Source: GCA-020345945 sp964596985
GTDB lineage: Archaea; Thermoproteota; Bathyarchaeia; RBG-16-48-13; GCA-020345945
Length of the DNA: 64,000 bases
Reading direction: 5' to 3'
NCBI GenBank assembly: GCA_964596985.1
Contig: CAZQWG010000002.1
Location: 248,001-312,000 of the forward strand
In this document: piece after piece, positions 36,365-46,700 of the stretch
How positions within the stretch are numbered: position 1 is the first letter of the stretch
Layout: each line of letters opens with the position of its first letter
Program-made: the position numbers and the translations under genes
The notes under the pieces: generated by a model
What the model was told of the DNA's origin: nothing
Seen by the model: the letters and a program-made list of their open reading frames with translations, nothing else
Databases searched by the model: none

Positions 36365-36736
36365 GTGGTGAGAGCTTTGGGTCTCCTTGAGTTAATCCTA
36401 GCTTTGATCGGATTGGTTATGCTGGTTCTGACATTAGTGGAGTATCGACGTCGACGTTTCAGGCTGGGCGCTTTACTACTATGGCTTCTCCCTTGGGCGC
36501 TCCTGGTTCTAGGATCCATCTATCCTCCGTTGGTCTGGTTCATGCTTGAGGTTCTGAGCCTCGGATTGCCGATCCATGTAGCCATGGTCCTCTCGATCGC
36601 GGTTCTTTTTGCCATGGTTTACCTCTTGTACATCAGGGTGGTCGATCTGGAAAGAAAGTTGAGAAGACTCGTCCAAGACCAGGCAATTCAGCAAGTGGAG
36701 AATCCGCGTACCAAGGCTAGAAGAGGCGAGACTTGA
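36365..36736 (+). CDS. DUF2304 family small membrane protein
   Basis: A 123-residue protein with three hydrophobic helices (LELILALIGLVMLVLTLVEY, LLLWLLPWALLVLGSIYP, VAMVLSIAVLFAMVYLLY) and a cytoplasmic coiled-coil-like tail (VVDLERKLRRLVQDQAIQ). This is the DUF2304 pattern, a family usually beside DPM-like GT2 genes and thought to act with them at the membrane. It begins with GTG at 36365. Here it converges on such a GT2 with a 20-base 3' overlap instead of being co-directional. Its partner role is inference from this neighbourhood. Confidence 0.8.
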   Translation: MVRALGLLELILALIGLVMLVLTLVEYRRRRFRLGALLLWLLPWALLVLGSIYPPLVWFMLEVLSLGLPIHVAMVLSIAVLFAMVYLLYIRVVDLERKLRRLVQDQAIQQVENPRTKARRGET

Positions 36737-37406
36737 CTAGAGCGAGAAGTATCCTGAGACCGTCGAATATGTTTGTTCCCTTGCTTGAAGAGTACTGATC
36801 GTAGATAGTTCGGACGGGGACCTCCCTTATTCTGAATCCCCTTCTATGGGCTTTCGCTATCATCTCAGAAGCCCAAGAATAGTCGTTGGGGAGGTCGTTC
36901 ATGTCTTCAGCGGTTTGTCGAGTCAACGCCCTGAACCCGCTCTGCGAATCGGTAATCTCGGCTCCACAGAGGATAGAAGTAAGATGGGTCAGGATAGAGT
37001 TCCCGACACGTTTCAGTAGGGGCATGGTCCCTTCAGGCTGTAGAAACCTGGAGCCAATCACCATGTCGGCTTCACCCGATTGGATCGGTTCGAGTAGCCT
37101 GGGTATCTCCGAGGGGTCGTGTTGACCATCGGCGTCCAGAGTCACGATTACATCGGCACCCAGCAATAGGCTGGCTTTGATCCCTATTTCTTCGGATGCC
37201 CCTGTACCTAGATTCACAGTGTGATCGATGACCAGAGCCCCAGCCCGCTCCGCGTTTCGATGCGTATCGTCTGTGCTTCCGTCGTTGACGACGATAATCT
37301 GGCTACACTCCTCGCGTACAGCCTTCACAACGTCGCCGATGATCTCATCTTCGTTGTAGGCTGGTATGACGCAGGTAACGTTGTCAGGGCGGCTTTTCCT
37401 CGGCAT
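36717..37406 (-). CDS. Glycosyltransferase family 2, dolichyl-phosphate-mannose-synthase-like
   Basis: A 229-residue GT-A enzyme that should charge a polyprenyl phosphate with a sugar. It shows VTCVIPAYNEDEIIGDVVKA, VVNDGSTDDTHRNAE, the metal site TLDADGQHDPSEIP, VIGSRFL and DSQSGFRALT. There are no C-terminal helices. The frame is open 43 codons further upstream, into the end of the neighbouring membrane gene, but ATG at 37406 has GGAGTAGGAAG before it and matches family length. The convergent DUF2304 gene is the expected partner. The lipid-linked sugar could feed the GT-C-like proteins beside it. Confidence 0.87.
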   Translation of the reverse strand: MPRKSRPDNVTCVIPAYNEDEIIGDVVKAVREECSQIIVVNDGSTDDTHRNAERAGALVIDHTVNLGTGASEEIGIKASLLLGADVIVTLDADGQHDPSEIPRLLEPIQSGEADMVIGSRFLQPEGTMPLLKRVGNSILTHLTSILCGAEITDSQSGFRALTRQTAEDMNDLPNDYSWASEMIAKAHRRGFRIREVPVRTIYDQYSSSKGTNIFDGLRILLALVKSRLF

Positions 37407-37458
37407 GCTCTTCCTACTCCCGCTCAAAGCATTTCCCTTAAGAGTTGTTTGGACCAGT

Positions 37459-39507
37459 CTAGAAGGAATCAAAGTAGCCGGATTGCTGATATAGCTGAAT
37501 ACCCTTGGCGTCAAAGACCCTGTCAAGACTGGCATGGAGATCGTATTCCTCTGAGCCGTAGATCCTCAGATAGAATAGGTCTCGGACGGCTACTCTCTCC
37601 CAAGGAGCCTTGAGATGGGTTTGCCAAAGATACTGCTTCAAATGGTGAGGGTAGAGGGATACGAGTCCGCTGCTCTCTATCGAATTTGAGTCCACCCAGA
37701 TCATAGCGGTGTAGTTCGATCTCTCCATCATCGGTCCATAGTCTGACATGTAGATGACTGCATTCGCCGTGTGGAGAATCAGCGTCAACGAGATCACGGC
37801 TGACAGAAAGATCTTGGCAGATACCCCGTGGCTTGGATTAGACTTGACTTGGGCGCATGAAGTCTTATAGATGACGTTTATGGCTTGAACTATTCCGATC
37901 GCTCCGAGAATGGAATTCGGATACGCAAGATGCCATATGAAACGGGGAACCTTCTCGCTTTCACCCGCTTCAAAGAAGACCTCGAAGAGGGTCTGCTCTG
38001 ATAGGACAACGGTCACAAGAAGCCAGATAGAAAGGAGGATTCCACCTTTGCCTCTCGCGTTGATGATGCAATAGAGGAAACCGGCCATGCCTGCTGTAAG
38101 TAGAAAGAATTCTCTGCCTTCTTGTGTCAAGACCGGTATCCTGAATATCGGGGTGGTCGGCTCATGCGGCCACGGCTCATCTATCAGCGGAGACTCCGTC
38201 ATAAACCGGTAGGTGAGGGGTGCCAGTATAGCTCCCGCCGTCAAGAATAGGATTAAGGTGATTGAAAGAGCGGACTTAGATTCGTCTCCTTTTGACGAGA
38301 GAAGACGGTCTCCTAAGGCATACGTTGAGAGGGTGAGTATCAGAATTAAGGCTGGATACGGGTGTATCCCAAGGAGGGTGCACAATAGAATCAATGCAAC
38401 GACGAAGTACCTCTTACCCCCTCTGCAGGTGAGAATAAGGTAAGCCTCAAGAGAGAAAGCCAAGACCGATATCCCGAGTATGTTCTTATACAGGTCAAAA
38501 GACATCCTGAGTTGGCTGAATGCAGAGGAAGCAAGCAGGCTCGCTAAAACCGCGGATCTGGAACTTCCTGTAGCCTCTCTAGTCAGGCTGTATGCAGCCA
38601 ACGCACTGATCACATGAAAAGCTACCGGAAGCAGCTCGACAAACTTGGCCTGCGATACGGGGAGCGGTCTCTGAACCTGAAAGACCGCGCCCACGGCTGA
38701 GAATACAAGGTAGGCTATGGGGGTGTCCCGGTGCCAGGCTGTCTCGGGCCACCGCAATTTCGGTGAGGCCTGAAGGGTTCCGATATAGTATGGGGTGTCA
38801 AAACCGGTCGGCAATGGTCCGATGATGAGTGGGACAGCACGGATCAGACCCGCCAGAACCATGGATACACCCAATAGGATTCTATCCCAGGTCTGGGGTG
38901 TCAGCCAGTAACCGAATTCCCTGATCCTCTTCGATTGAACGGTGACAGGTGCCCTGGGGCGTATCCGCTTCGAGAAGGTGTTGATGATGAAAATCCAAGT
39001 CAGCAGTAGCGCTGGGACGCTGATTAGCAAGCCGAGATAGATGGGTATCCCTATCCGGATGAAACCCAGAACCCCGTGCAGCAGGGATACCGGGAGGCTC
39101 AACACCCCAAAGATTAGAGCGCCGAGTTCTGTCGACGGGAACCTCCAGATCTCATCCGGGCTCGTATGGAAGACGTACAGGACCCCGACTGTAATCGCGC
39201 ATCCAACGCCTACGAGGATCAGATATCCTACTCGTGATTCGCCCGGTTTCTCCGGTCGAGGGAAAATGCCGATAGAAAGGATGACGACCCAAAGAAACAG
39301 TATCACGAAGGCAGTGTAGGAAAGCGGCGCGAAGGGCTTATGGACTGAAGCTGTCAGACCGTACCAGTAAGTCAGGAGACCGAGGAGTGCTGAAAGCCCC
39401 AGTAAAACTAGGAGGACCGTCGCGTAGTGCCTTCGGTTCAGCCTCAACACCTCTAGGATCGATACGATAGGGTCCAAAAATATGATTTGCGGGAGACCCC
39501 TCATCAT
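37459..39507 (-). CDS. GT-C-like polytopic membrane protein (DTPYY family, copy 3)
   Basis: A 682-residue paralogue of the two proteins at 32.5-36.2 kb. It shares the N-terminal module (LSLPVSLLHGVLGF), the loop LPTGFDTPYYIGTLQAS (Asp237), FVELLPVAFHVISALAAY, FDLYKNILGISVLAF, HPYPALILIL and the C-terminal LDRVFDAKGIQLY. About 13 hydrophobic segments. ATG at 39507 (a second ATG follows). The GT2 lies 52 bases downstream on the same strand. The N-terminus is about 30 residues longer than in the paralogues. Probable sugar transferase using a lipid-linked donor outside the membrane; not proven. Confidence 0.68.
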   Translation of the reverse strand: MMRGLPQIIFLDPIVSILEVLRLNRRHYATVLLVLLGLSALLGLLTYWYGLTASVHKPFAPLSYTAFVILFLWVVILSIGIFPRPEKPGESRVGYLILVGVGCAITVGVLYVFHTSPDEIWRFPSTELGALIFGVLSLPVSLLHGVLGFIRIGIPIYLGLLISVPALLLTWIFIINTFSKRIRPRAPVTVQSKRIREFGYWLTPQTWDRILLGVSMVLAGLIRAVPLIIGPLPTGFDTPYYIGTLQASPKLRWPETAWHRDTPIAYLVFSAVGAVFQVQRPLPVSQAKFVELLPVAFHVISALAAYSLTREATGSSRSAVLASLLASSAFSQLRMSFDLYKNILGISVLAFSLEAYLILTCRGGKRYFVVALILLCTLLGIHPYPALILILTLSTYALGDRLLSSKGDESKSALSITLILFLTAGAILAPLTYRFMTESPLIDEPWPHEPTTPIFRIPVLTQEGREFFLLTAGMAGFLYCIINARGKGGILLSIWLLVTVVLSEQTLFEVFFEAGESEKVPRFIWHLAYPNSILGAIGIVQAINVIYKTSCAQVKSNPSHGVSAKIFLSAVISLTLILHTANAVIYMSDYGPMMERSNYTAMIWVDSNSIESSGLVSLYPHHLKQYLWQTHLKAPWERVAVRDLFYLRIYGSEEYDLHASLDRVFDAKGIQLYQQSGYFDSF

Positions 39508-39550
39508 TAATAATCGTCGTGAGCGGACGAGCTTGGTGTTCTCTTCCCGC

Positions 39551-42271
39551 TCATTTCTGGTCTCTTATCGATACGGCGGGTGGTGAGCGGAGTGTTATGA
39601 TGCTTGGGTAGATTGAGCTTACCACGGAGACGGAGACGGAGACGAGTAGGATATGTTTCAGGATCTCGAAGTCCAAGATCAAGGGCATGGGGAACCCTTG
39701 CATGTTCATCGCCGTCACGATCTCCCTCCAGCAGAGGTATCCCCCGGCATAGCCGATGAGGAATCCTGATAGTCCCAGGAATATTGCCTCTTCGACGACG
39801 ATGGCTACTATATTCAGCTTGGACATGCCGAGTGACTGGAATATCCCTGTCTCTCTCTTCCGTTCGTTGACATTCATGACGAGGATCTCGCTCATTCCGA
39901 TCACAGTTATCAGTAGAGAAAACGAGAGTGTTGTCTCGAATACGTCGAAGATCGCCTTGATGTCGTTGGTGTACTCTTCTGCGAGGTCGTCTCGTGTCAG
40001 AACCTTCTCGATATCGTAGACATCGTCGTAAGCCTCCAGGATTGCTTCTCTTATGGGTTCGAGGTCGGCTCCAGCCCTCGTCTTTATGAGAATGATCGTG
40101 GAGTGTGTCTGTTCGGCACTAGTGTCCTCTGTGACGATGCCGTTGTTCTCGTTGTATACTGGGTGTAGTGGACCCCAGCTATCGTAGGGGGTTATGCAGA
40201 TCTTGTCGAAGGGGGTGCCGGCGAAACTGAAATACTGGAAGGGTAGTGTCTCGACTATCCCGATCACCTCGAGTTTCTCCGGAACCATCTCTGTGTACGG
40301 GCGGGCTGCCTCATCGTAGAGGGTCTCTGGCACCAAGATGGCGATATTCCGTCCAATCTCCAGCTGCAGTACGCTTGCCAAGGACTGTGTAATGACGCAT
40401 CTCCTCGGCTCCTCGAAGAGCCTGCTCATTACGTCGTCAGGGGTATCCTCTGTGAATTGAAGGGTGATGACCTCGGGGAATCCCTGCTCGACGAGCATCA
40501 GGGCCCCCTCGTCGTTGTATCTTCTAAGATCACCGGAATTGTAGAATGCCTCTGGCTCTGTGTATATCGGGGTGACGGATTCGATGTCGCCCTCGAAGTC
40601 TCTGATCTCCTGTGCGAACCTCTTGTCGAATCCGCCCTCTGAACCAATGATGATATCGGCCCCGAGGAAACTGCCGAGTGCCGTCGACGTCCCTTTGGCT
40701 ACACCTGACCTTATGCCCGTTATGGCGACCATAAAGGAGAGGCACATAGAGATGAGTAGCAGGCAGACCAGGGTTCTCGGGATGTTCCTGCCCACATTCT
40801 TGCTTGAGATCGCTCCGGGGTTCCCTAACAGTATCTTCGCCAAGAAACTCAGAGGTTTCTCCAGTCCACGGACGAGGCTCAGGAAGATGCATACCAGTCC
40901 GATGATAAGCAGGGTTACCAGCCAGAGGCTTGTCGTCTGTTCTTGGATCAGAAAGTCCAGGATAGGAAGTGAGAATGGCAGATTCTTGTACTGGCTGGTC
41001 GCAATCAGGGCGGATCCAAAGATGAGTAGGCGTGGGCTGCTCCACCCTCTTGGGGAGTGATGGGAGTACAATGCTTTCACTGGGTGTACCCTGCACGCGT
41101 TGGCTGACGGGATGAGTCCACCTATCCCTGAGGCTGCAAGTCCGATTTGGAGACCCGTAAGTAGCGTTCCAAAGTCAATCGAATAGGCTGCTGTGATGTG
41201 AAGAATGGGTTCTATGTAGTGCTCTAGGAAGATCCTGCCTACGAAGATTCCTGCTAGGATGCCGCCGATTGAACCGGTCAAACCGATCGCCATGGTCTCG
41301 CTGAAGAAGTTCCAGAAGACCTGGAGGTTAGAGGCGCCTAGGGAACGGAGCACACCTATCTCGTAGCTTCGTTCTTTGACGTTCATGTAGGACGTGTTGA
41401 AGGTGATGATCGCGATGAGGGTCAAAGAAACGAGTTGTGTGAACCTCAAGCCTTCCCTGAAGCCTCTGATCGCGGCTGTATACTTGGCGAGTAGGGGTTC
41501 CTTTAGGGCGGTGACTGCAAAGCCCTTGCCGAGTATTGACTTGATCTCCTTTGCCAACCTTGGGCCGTCTTCGATGTCTTTGAGCTTCACTATGGCGAAG
41601 TCTATTTCATCCTCGCCGTACTGGTATGCGAGATCCCTGAATCCTTGGTTGAAGAGGTCTCGGGCGACATCTATGTCAAGATACACGCTGCTGAGGTCCT
41701 GGGTTGAGATTGAGATCTCTCTGTCTGATAGGATCCCTACTACAGAGAACGTGTGATCAATCCTGTCGACTAAGACGCCTGCGCGCTTCGAGTCTCTATA
41801 GGTGTAAATATGTACGAAGTTACCGAAGTCAGGGTCTCCCATCTCCTCCTCTACGACGCAGACTTTGTGTTGTTTGAGGTCTCTGGAACCCTCTATCTGG
41901 GTGTACGTCGTGTCGTAGAAGTCGAAGTCGCTGGGGGAGACACCTACCACGTAGGCTAGGCTCTCCCTGTAGCCAGGAAATGATGCGTTCATCTTCTGTA
42001 TGACGCGGTACGAGACCTGTTCTATGCCTGGGACCCTTCGGATCGGATCGAGCTTTGCCTCCTTGAAGGGGTGTTTCGTGCTCCGTATCACTATATCGAT
42101 GCTCCCCGCTGCCTCGTACAGCGTGCTGTGGAACTGGGTGAAGGCGCTCTGAAAGGCCACGTTCAGTCCTATCACGAGTGTTACGCCGACGACTATTGCG
42201 AGGGCTGTAAGCAGATTTCTGAGCTTCCTCTTCGATAGACTTCGGACTGCGACTCTTGTAAGATCTAACAT
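39551..42271 (-). CDS. FtsX-like ABC-type permease, twin module
   Basis: A 906-residue membrane protein with two FtsX units, each one N-terminal helix, a large extracytoplasmic domain and three helices. The first starts LRNLLTALAIVVGVTLVIGL and returns at NVKERSYEIGVLRSLGAS. The second has NIPRTLVCLLLISMCLSFMV and NVNERKRETGIFQSLGMS. The ERxxEIGVLRSLGAS motif is the cytoplasmic coupling loop of MacB/LolCE-type exporters. No ATP-binding subunit lies in the window. ATG at 42271. A shared 285-base region separates it from the divergent epimerase. Likely lipid or lipoprotein/glycolipid handling, or envelope mechanotransmission; substrate unknown. Confidence 0.85.
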   Translation of the reverse strand: MLDLTRVAVRSLSKRKLRNLLTALAIVVGVTLVIGLNVAFQSAFTQFHSTLYEAAGSIDIVIRSTKHPFKEAKLDPIRRVPGIEQVSYRVIQKMNASFPGYRESLAYVVGVSPSDFDFYDTTYTQIEGSRDLKQHKVCVVEEEMGDPDFGNFVHIYTYRDSKRAGVLVDRIDHTFSVVGILSDREISISTQDLSSVYLDIDVARDLFNQGFRDLAYQYGEDEIDFAIVKLKDIEDGPRLAKEIKSILGKGFAVTALKEPLLAKYTAAIRGFREGLRFTQLVSLTLIAIITFNTSYMNVKERSYEIGVLRSLGASNLQVFWNFFSETMAIGLTGSIGGILAGIFVGRIFLEHYIEPILHITAAYSIDFGTLLTGLQIGLAASGIGGLIPSANACRVHPVKALYSHHSPRGWSSPRLLIFGSALIATSQYKNLPFSLPILDFLIQEQTTSLWLVTLLIIGLVCIFLSLVRGLEKPLSFLAKILLGNPGAISSKNVGRNIPRTLVCLLLISMCLSFMVAITGIRSGVAKGTSTALGSFLGADIIIGSEGGFDKRFAQEIRDFEGDIESVTPIYTEPEAFYNSGDLRRYNDEGALMLVEQGFPEVITLQFTEDTPDDVMSRLFEEPRRCVITQSLASVLQLEIGRNIAILVPETLYDEAARPYTEMVPEKLEVIGIVETLPFQYFSFAGTPFDKICITPYDSWGPLHPVYNENNGIVTEDTSAEQTHSTIILIKTRAGADLEPIREAILEAYDDVYDIEKVLTRDDLAEEYTNDIKAIFDVFETTLSFSLLITVIGMSEILVMNVNERKRETGIFQSLGMSKLNIVAIVVEEAIFLGLSGFLIGYAGGYLCWREIVTAMNMQGFPMPLILDFEILKHILLVSVSVSVVSSIYPSIITLRSPPAVSIRDQK

Positions 42272-42556
42272 GACGGTCTTGTATCAGGCTTCAGAAGTGT
42301 ACAGAGGGTTAAGGCTAATTGGCATTTCCACGCACAAAAACACTGCAACAAGCGCACGGATAATGTTTCTCAGTGCAAAACTTCTCCATCAAGGTCGTCA
42401 CGGGTGTTGTCAGAAATCAGATGTCCCACAACTGTGGTGATGAGTCCCAATACACTTCCCCGTCAAATTGATGCGTCTTGAAGATCGTAGAACTTAAGAG
42501 AATCGCAGACAACACGGGAGAGCCAACTGAACACATAGGAACGAGCTGAAAGACGG

Positions 42557-43687
42557 ATGCCGCGATTCGGGACGGTATTGGTGACTGGTGGGGCAGGATT
42601 CGTTGGAAGCCACACCGTGGATATGCTTCTCGAAAAAGGATATGAGGTTAGGGTTCTGGACAATCTCGACCCTCAAGTTCACGGAGAACGGGATACGCCT
42701 GAGTTCTTGGATCTGAGCCGAGTCGAATTCGTGAAGGGGGACATGGTGGACCGGGATACGGTTCGGGGTGTGGTAGCCGATGTCGATGCGATTATTCACC
42801 TTGCGTCGAGGGTGGGCGTCGGTCAGAGCATGTATCAGGTTGAGAGGTATGTGGCGGCGAACACCCAAGGTACAGCCAATTTGCTGGATGTGCTGACCAC
42901 CGAAGAGCATGACGTGAAGAAGATGGTTGTCGCCTCGTCCATGTCGATATACGGTGAGGGACGGTATTCCTGCGATAACTGTGGGCTGCTCTCGCCGAAA
43001 CTTAGGGACGACAAGCAACTCGACGAGAAGGCATGGGAGCTGCTTTGCCCGAGGTGTGGAGTACCGTTGAAACCGGAGCCGACGGACGAAGCGAAGCCTT
43101 TGCAGCCGACATCCATCTATGCGATGACAAAGCATCATCAAGAGGAGATGGCCCTCCTGATCGGGAAGACGTACGGGATTCCAACCACCTCCCTGAGATA
43201 CTTCAATATCTACGGTCCGAGACAGGCTCTATCGAACCCGTATACCGGGGTCATCGCTGTCTTCGCGGCAAGAACGCAGAACAACAATCCCCCAATCATC
43301 TTCGAGGACGGGAATCAGACGCGGGATTTCATCTTCGTGAAGGATATTGCCCGAGCCAACCTGCTCGCAATGGAGAAGGATGAAGGAATCTATCAGGCAC
43401 TGAATGTAGGTACGGGCAGGGCAACATCGATCAAGGAGATTGCGTTTAATGTGATAGAACTCTGCAAGAAAGAGCTTACCCCTCTCATTACGGGTAGGTA
43501 TAGGTCGGGCGATATAAGACACTGTTACGCCAGCGTCGAGAAGATTTCATCCATAGGATTCGAGCCGGAATACTCGTTGAGTGAAGGTTTGAGGGAAACC
43601 TTGGGCTGGGTTCGGGGCCAAGAGGTCTCCAAGGACAGATCCGATGAGGCTGTGAAGGAACTTGAGGAGCATGGTCTGCTCAAGTAG
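42557..43687 (+). CDS. NAD-dependent sugar epimerase with zinc ribbon (dTDP-L-rhamnose 4-epimerase / UDP-glucose 4-epimerase-like)
   Basis: A 376-residue extended SDR enzyme. NAD-binding TGGAGFVGSHTVDML is near the N-terminus, the catalytic serine lies in SSMSIYGEG, and the Y-x3-K pair is in TSIYAMTKHHQEE. LRYFNIYGPRQALSNPYTG is typical of 4-epimerases. Between serine and tyrosine lies a cysteine insert, C139-x2-C142 and C164-x2-C167, followed by LKPEPTDE. This insert is known in the dTDP-L-rhamnose 4-epimerase-like group, so it is family-typical. ATG start. It sits between the two FtsX permeases. Exact substrate not assignable. Confidence 0.86.
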   Translation: MPRFGTVLVTGGAGFVGSHTVDMLLEKGYEVRVLDNLDPQVHGERDTPEFLDLSRVEFVKGDMVDRDTVRGVVADVDAIIHLASRVGVGQSMYQVERYVAANTQGTANLLDVLTTEEHDVKKMVVASSMSIYGEGRYSCDNCGLLSPKLRDDKQLDEKAWELLCPRCGVPLKPEPTDEAKPLQPTSIYAMTKHHQEEMALLIGKTYGIPTTSLRYFNIYGPRQALSNPYTGVIAVFAARTQNNNPPIIFEDGNQTRDFIFVKDIARANLLAMEKDEGIYQALNVGTGRATSIKEIAFNVIELCKKELTPLITGRYRSGDIRHCYASVEKISSIGFEPEYSLSEGLRETLGWVRGQEVSKDRSDEAVKELEEHGLLK

Positions 43688-43743
43688 AAAGTTATCAGAT
43701 CGGCTTAATCCTTAAGAAGATCGGGGAGATAGTTCTAGCGAAA

Positions 43744-46700
43744 TTGTCGCTTCACTTGTCACATCTGGCGCTTCGAAACATCAGTCGGCATAAACTACGA
43801 AATGCGCTGACTGCGCTAGCAATCTGTGTTGCCATCGCTCTCGTTGTCGGTTTGAACTCCGCCTTCGACAGCGCCCACATTCAAGTTCAGGAGACGCTCT
43901 CCGTAGCCTCGGGAGCCATAGACATACTCGTGAGACCGAGGGATACCAATAGCACGATCGACGACAGTGTGGTGAAAGGCATCGGCAAGCTGGACGGCGT
44001 AGCAGCCGCAGCAGGAAGGATAGGTGAGGATTCTGGGGTATGGAAAGGTGGAAAGAAGTACAAAGGTCACGTTATCGGGGTATCGGAAGACGACTTCAAC
44101 TACAACGACTCAACCTTCACAAAGATCTCTGGAACCCGAGTACTGGGCAGCTACGGGATAGTCATCGATGAGCGGATGGGCTTAGAGATCGGCACATCCC
44201 TGACAATCAGAGGGTACGCTTTCGAGGTGGTCGGCCTATTCACCCCTACTGTGACTAGTGATGTTACCGTCAGTGCGGATGAATACTACTACGTGTTCAT
44301 CTCTCTGAGCAGGGCTCAGGCGATCTTCGACAAGTCCGGTTCGGTTGACTACGCCTTGGTTAAGGTGACGAACCTCGGCAAACTTGGGGATACCGCCAAG
44401 AGGATAAGGGAGAAATACACGTCGCTAATCGTCTTTGAGGTCAAGAAGGCGGCGGCTGAGCAAGCCGCTCAATTCACCTCAAGCTTCCATAGAAGCCTCC
44501 AATTCATGGCTTTCGTTGCTTTCCTCCTCGGGTCGTTCATATGCTTCAACACCGCATACCTTAATGTCATCGAGAGGAAATCTGAGGTCGGTCTCCTCAG
44601 GGCTGTCGGGGCTAGCCGGCTTGACATCTTCCTGATGTTTCTCGAAGAGACCATACTAATTGCGTTGATCGGTGCAACCGCGGGACTCTTATTGGGGCTA
44701 GGGCTCACCCTGGGCTTCAATTACTTTCTCTCAGACCTGTACAAGACGAGTCTCTCACTCCCCCTGCCGGACGAAGAGATGCTGACCCTAGTAGCAGAGC
44801 TGGGCCTCGGCTCAGCCCTGCTGGGTGGACTCATCCCGTCGATCGATGCAAGCAGAGTGGATGTGATCAAGGCTATCCAGCATAAGACCAGCCCATCGGG
44901 CAGCCCGAAGCGCAGGAAGCTTCTGATCTTCGTCACTGGTGTCTGCTTAATCCTAGCAGGCCAGTACGTGGCCCCCCTCTACAGTGTCTACCACGTGGGG
45001 AATATAGACGTTTTCTCGTTGTCGCTGGTCACTACTGGGGCTGTACTCGTGACGGCCAGTCTCTTGGAGTACATCTCCCGGATACTTCGGATATTCACAT
45101 TCATATTGGTCGGTCGGCTGAGCGAGTTGCCCATCAAGAACATCGCTAGGAACGCGGGGAAGAGTATCCTCTGCCTGATTCTCGTAACGGTCTGCCTCAC
45201 CTTCATAATCGCGATAGGAGGCATGGAGAGTACGGTTACTGGGAGCATCACCGGGGCGGCGGGTGGGTTCTTCACGTCGGATCTCATACTCTACAGCAAT
45301 ACTGGTTTCCCTACAGACTTTCCCGACGATCTGGCGAGTGAATACGGGGAGATCGATGAGGTGGCTGGGGTACGGGTGATCTCTGAGGATGTGTACAACA
45401 TGAACCGAGAGATCGCGCGGCTCGGAAACTCAAGCATCTACAGTCAGATACTGACCGTCGACCCAGAGCTGTTCTTCAGCCTCGTCGAGATGTCGATGTC
45501 TGCAGATACGCCTGGATACCCGGTGGGTCTCTTGGAGGAGGATAAAACCTGTTTCATCTCTAGAACTCTCGCGCAGAATATTCACTTAGATATCGGTGAT
45601 GACCTCGGGATCAAGACGACCGATTGGCGTTTGGCGGAGGGTCTCGATCTGGAGGAATTAGACTTGGATGACACGAGCACTTACAGCGAAGTGCAGGAGG
45701 TGCACAAACTCAAGATTGTGGGCATCGTCGACGACCCGAACCTTGGCTTCCTCTGGTTCGGAGGAAGACCCTTCGACGAGATAGTTGTTACCTCCTACGA
45801 CTCCATGGAGTCTCTCTACGAGAAGACTATAGACCCCCCAGATCTGGACATATCGAATCTTGCTTTCATCAAGGTTGCCTCAGGATACACGGGGCAGATT
45901 CAATCACTGAAAGACAGTATTCTCGGAAAATACGGGGAAGATTACGACCTGAACATCTTCACGCGTGAAGACCTCATATCAATGGTGAGAGGGAACATAG
46001 ACGATATCTTCAACCTCTTCTATCTCTGTGTAGGCTTCTCGCTTGTAGTCGCAGCCATAGGTATGGCAAATGTGATGACCATCAGCGTCTCTGAGCGAGG
46101 CTGGGAGGTATACGTTCTTCGTGCTCTCGGAGCAAGTAGGAGGCAAGCAAGTCTCTCTTTCTACGCTGAGACATTTGCCCTGAGCATGATAGGGTTGATG
46201 GTAGGGCTTGCAAATGGCCTGCTCTTCTGGTCGAGGGTGAGCTCAGTCTTCCTTTCACGCGGCGGGTCGATTCTCTCGATCCTTCCTCTCCGAGCGATAG
46301 AATGGTCTATCTACGCGGTTATCGCCGTGACAGTCATAGGCGGCTCCTACCCTGCATGGAGGGCATCGCAGATACTCCCTGTAGGTAAGATCATAGGGGG
46401 TCGACGAAAGAAGCGCAAGGTCAAGGCAAGGTCTACCCCTCGAAAGCTGGGGTCATTGGGGCTGAAAGAGGATAGGACAAGCCTGGAGGAGATTAAAGGG
46501 CAGATCCGGAAGGACCTCAGACTAAGTCATCCCCCAACCATAACTCGTGTCCCGGTTCCAGAGAGTAGTCTGGTCGAGAAGAAGAGAGAGGTTGAATCAT
46601 CCAAGGTAAGAATCTCCCCAAGACTGGTAAAGAGACTTCAGAACGTGGGAGATGAATCCGGATTGTTATCGTTTCTGGTCCCGGACAACCTGACCCCGGA

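Noticed and set aside
37407..37535. Upstream in-frame extension of the GT2 gene
   Set aside because: It overlaps the end of the membrane protein gene, lacks family similarity, and the ATG at 37406 has a good SD.
42969..43060. Zinc-binding cysteines in the epimerase at 42.6 kb as a novel fusion
   Set aside because: The same cysteine insert is known in the dTDP-L-rhamnose 4-epimerase-like group, so it is family-typical.
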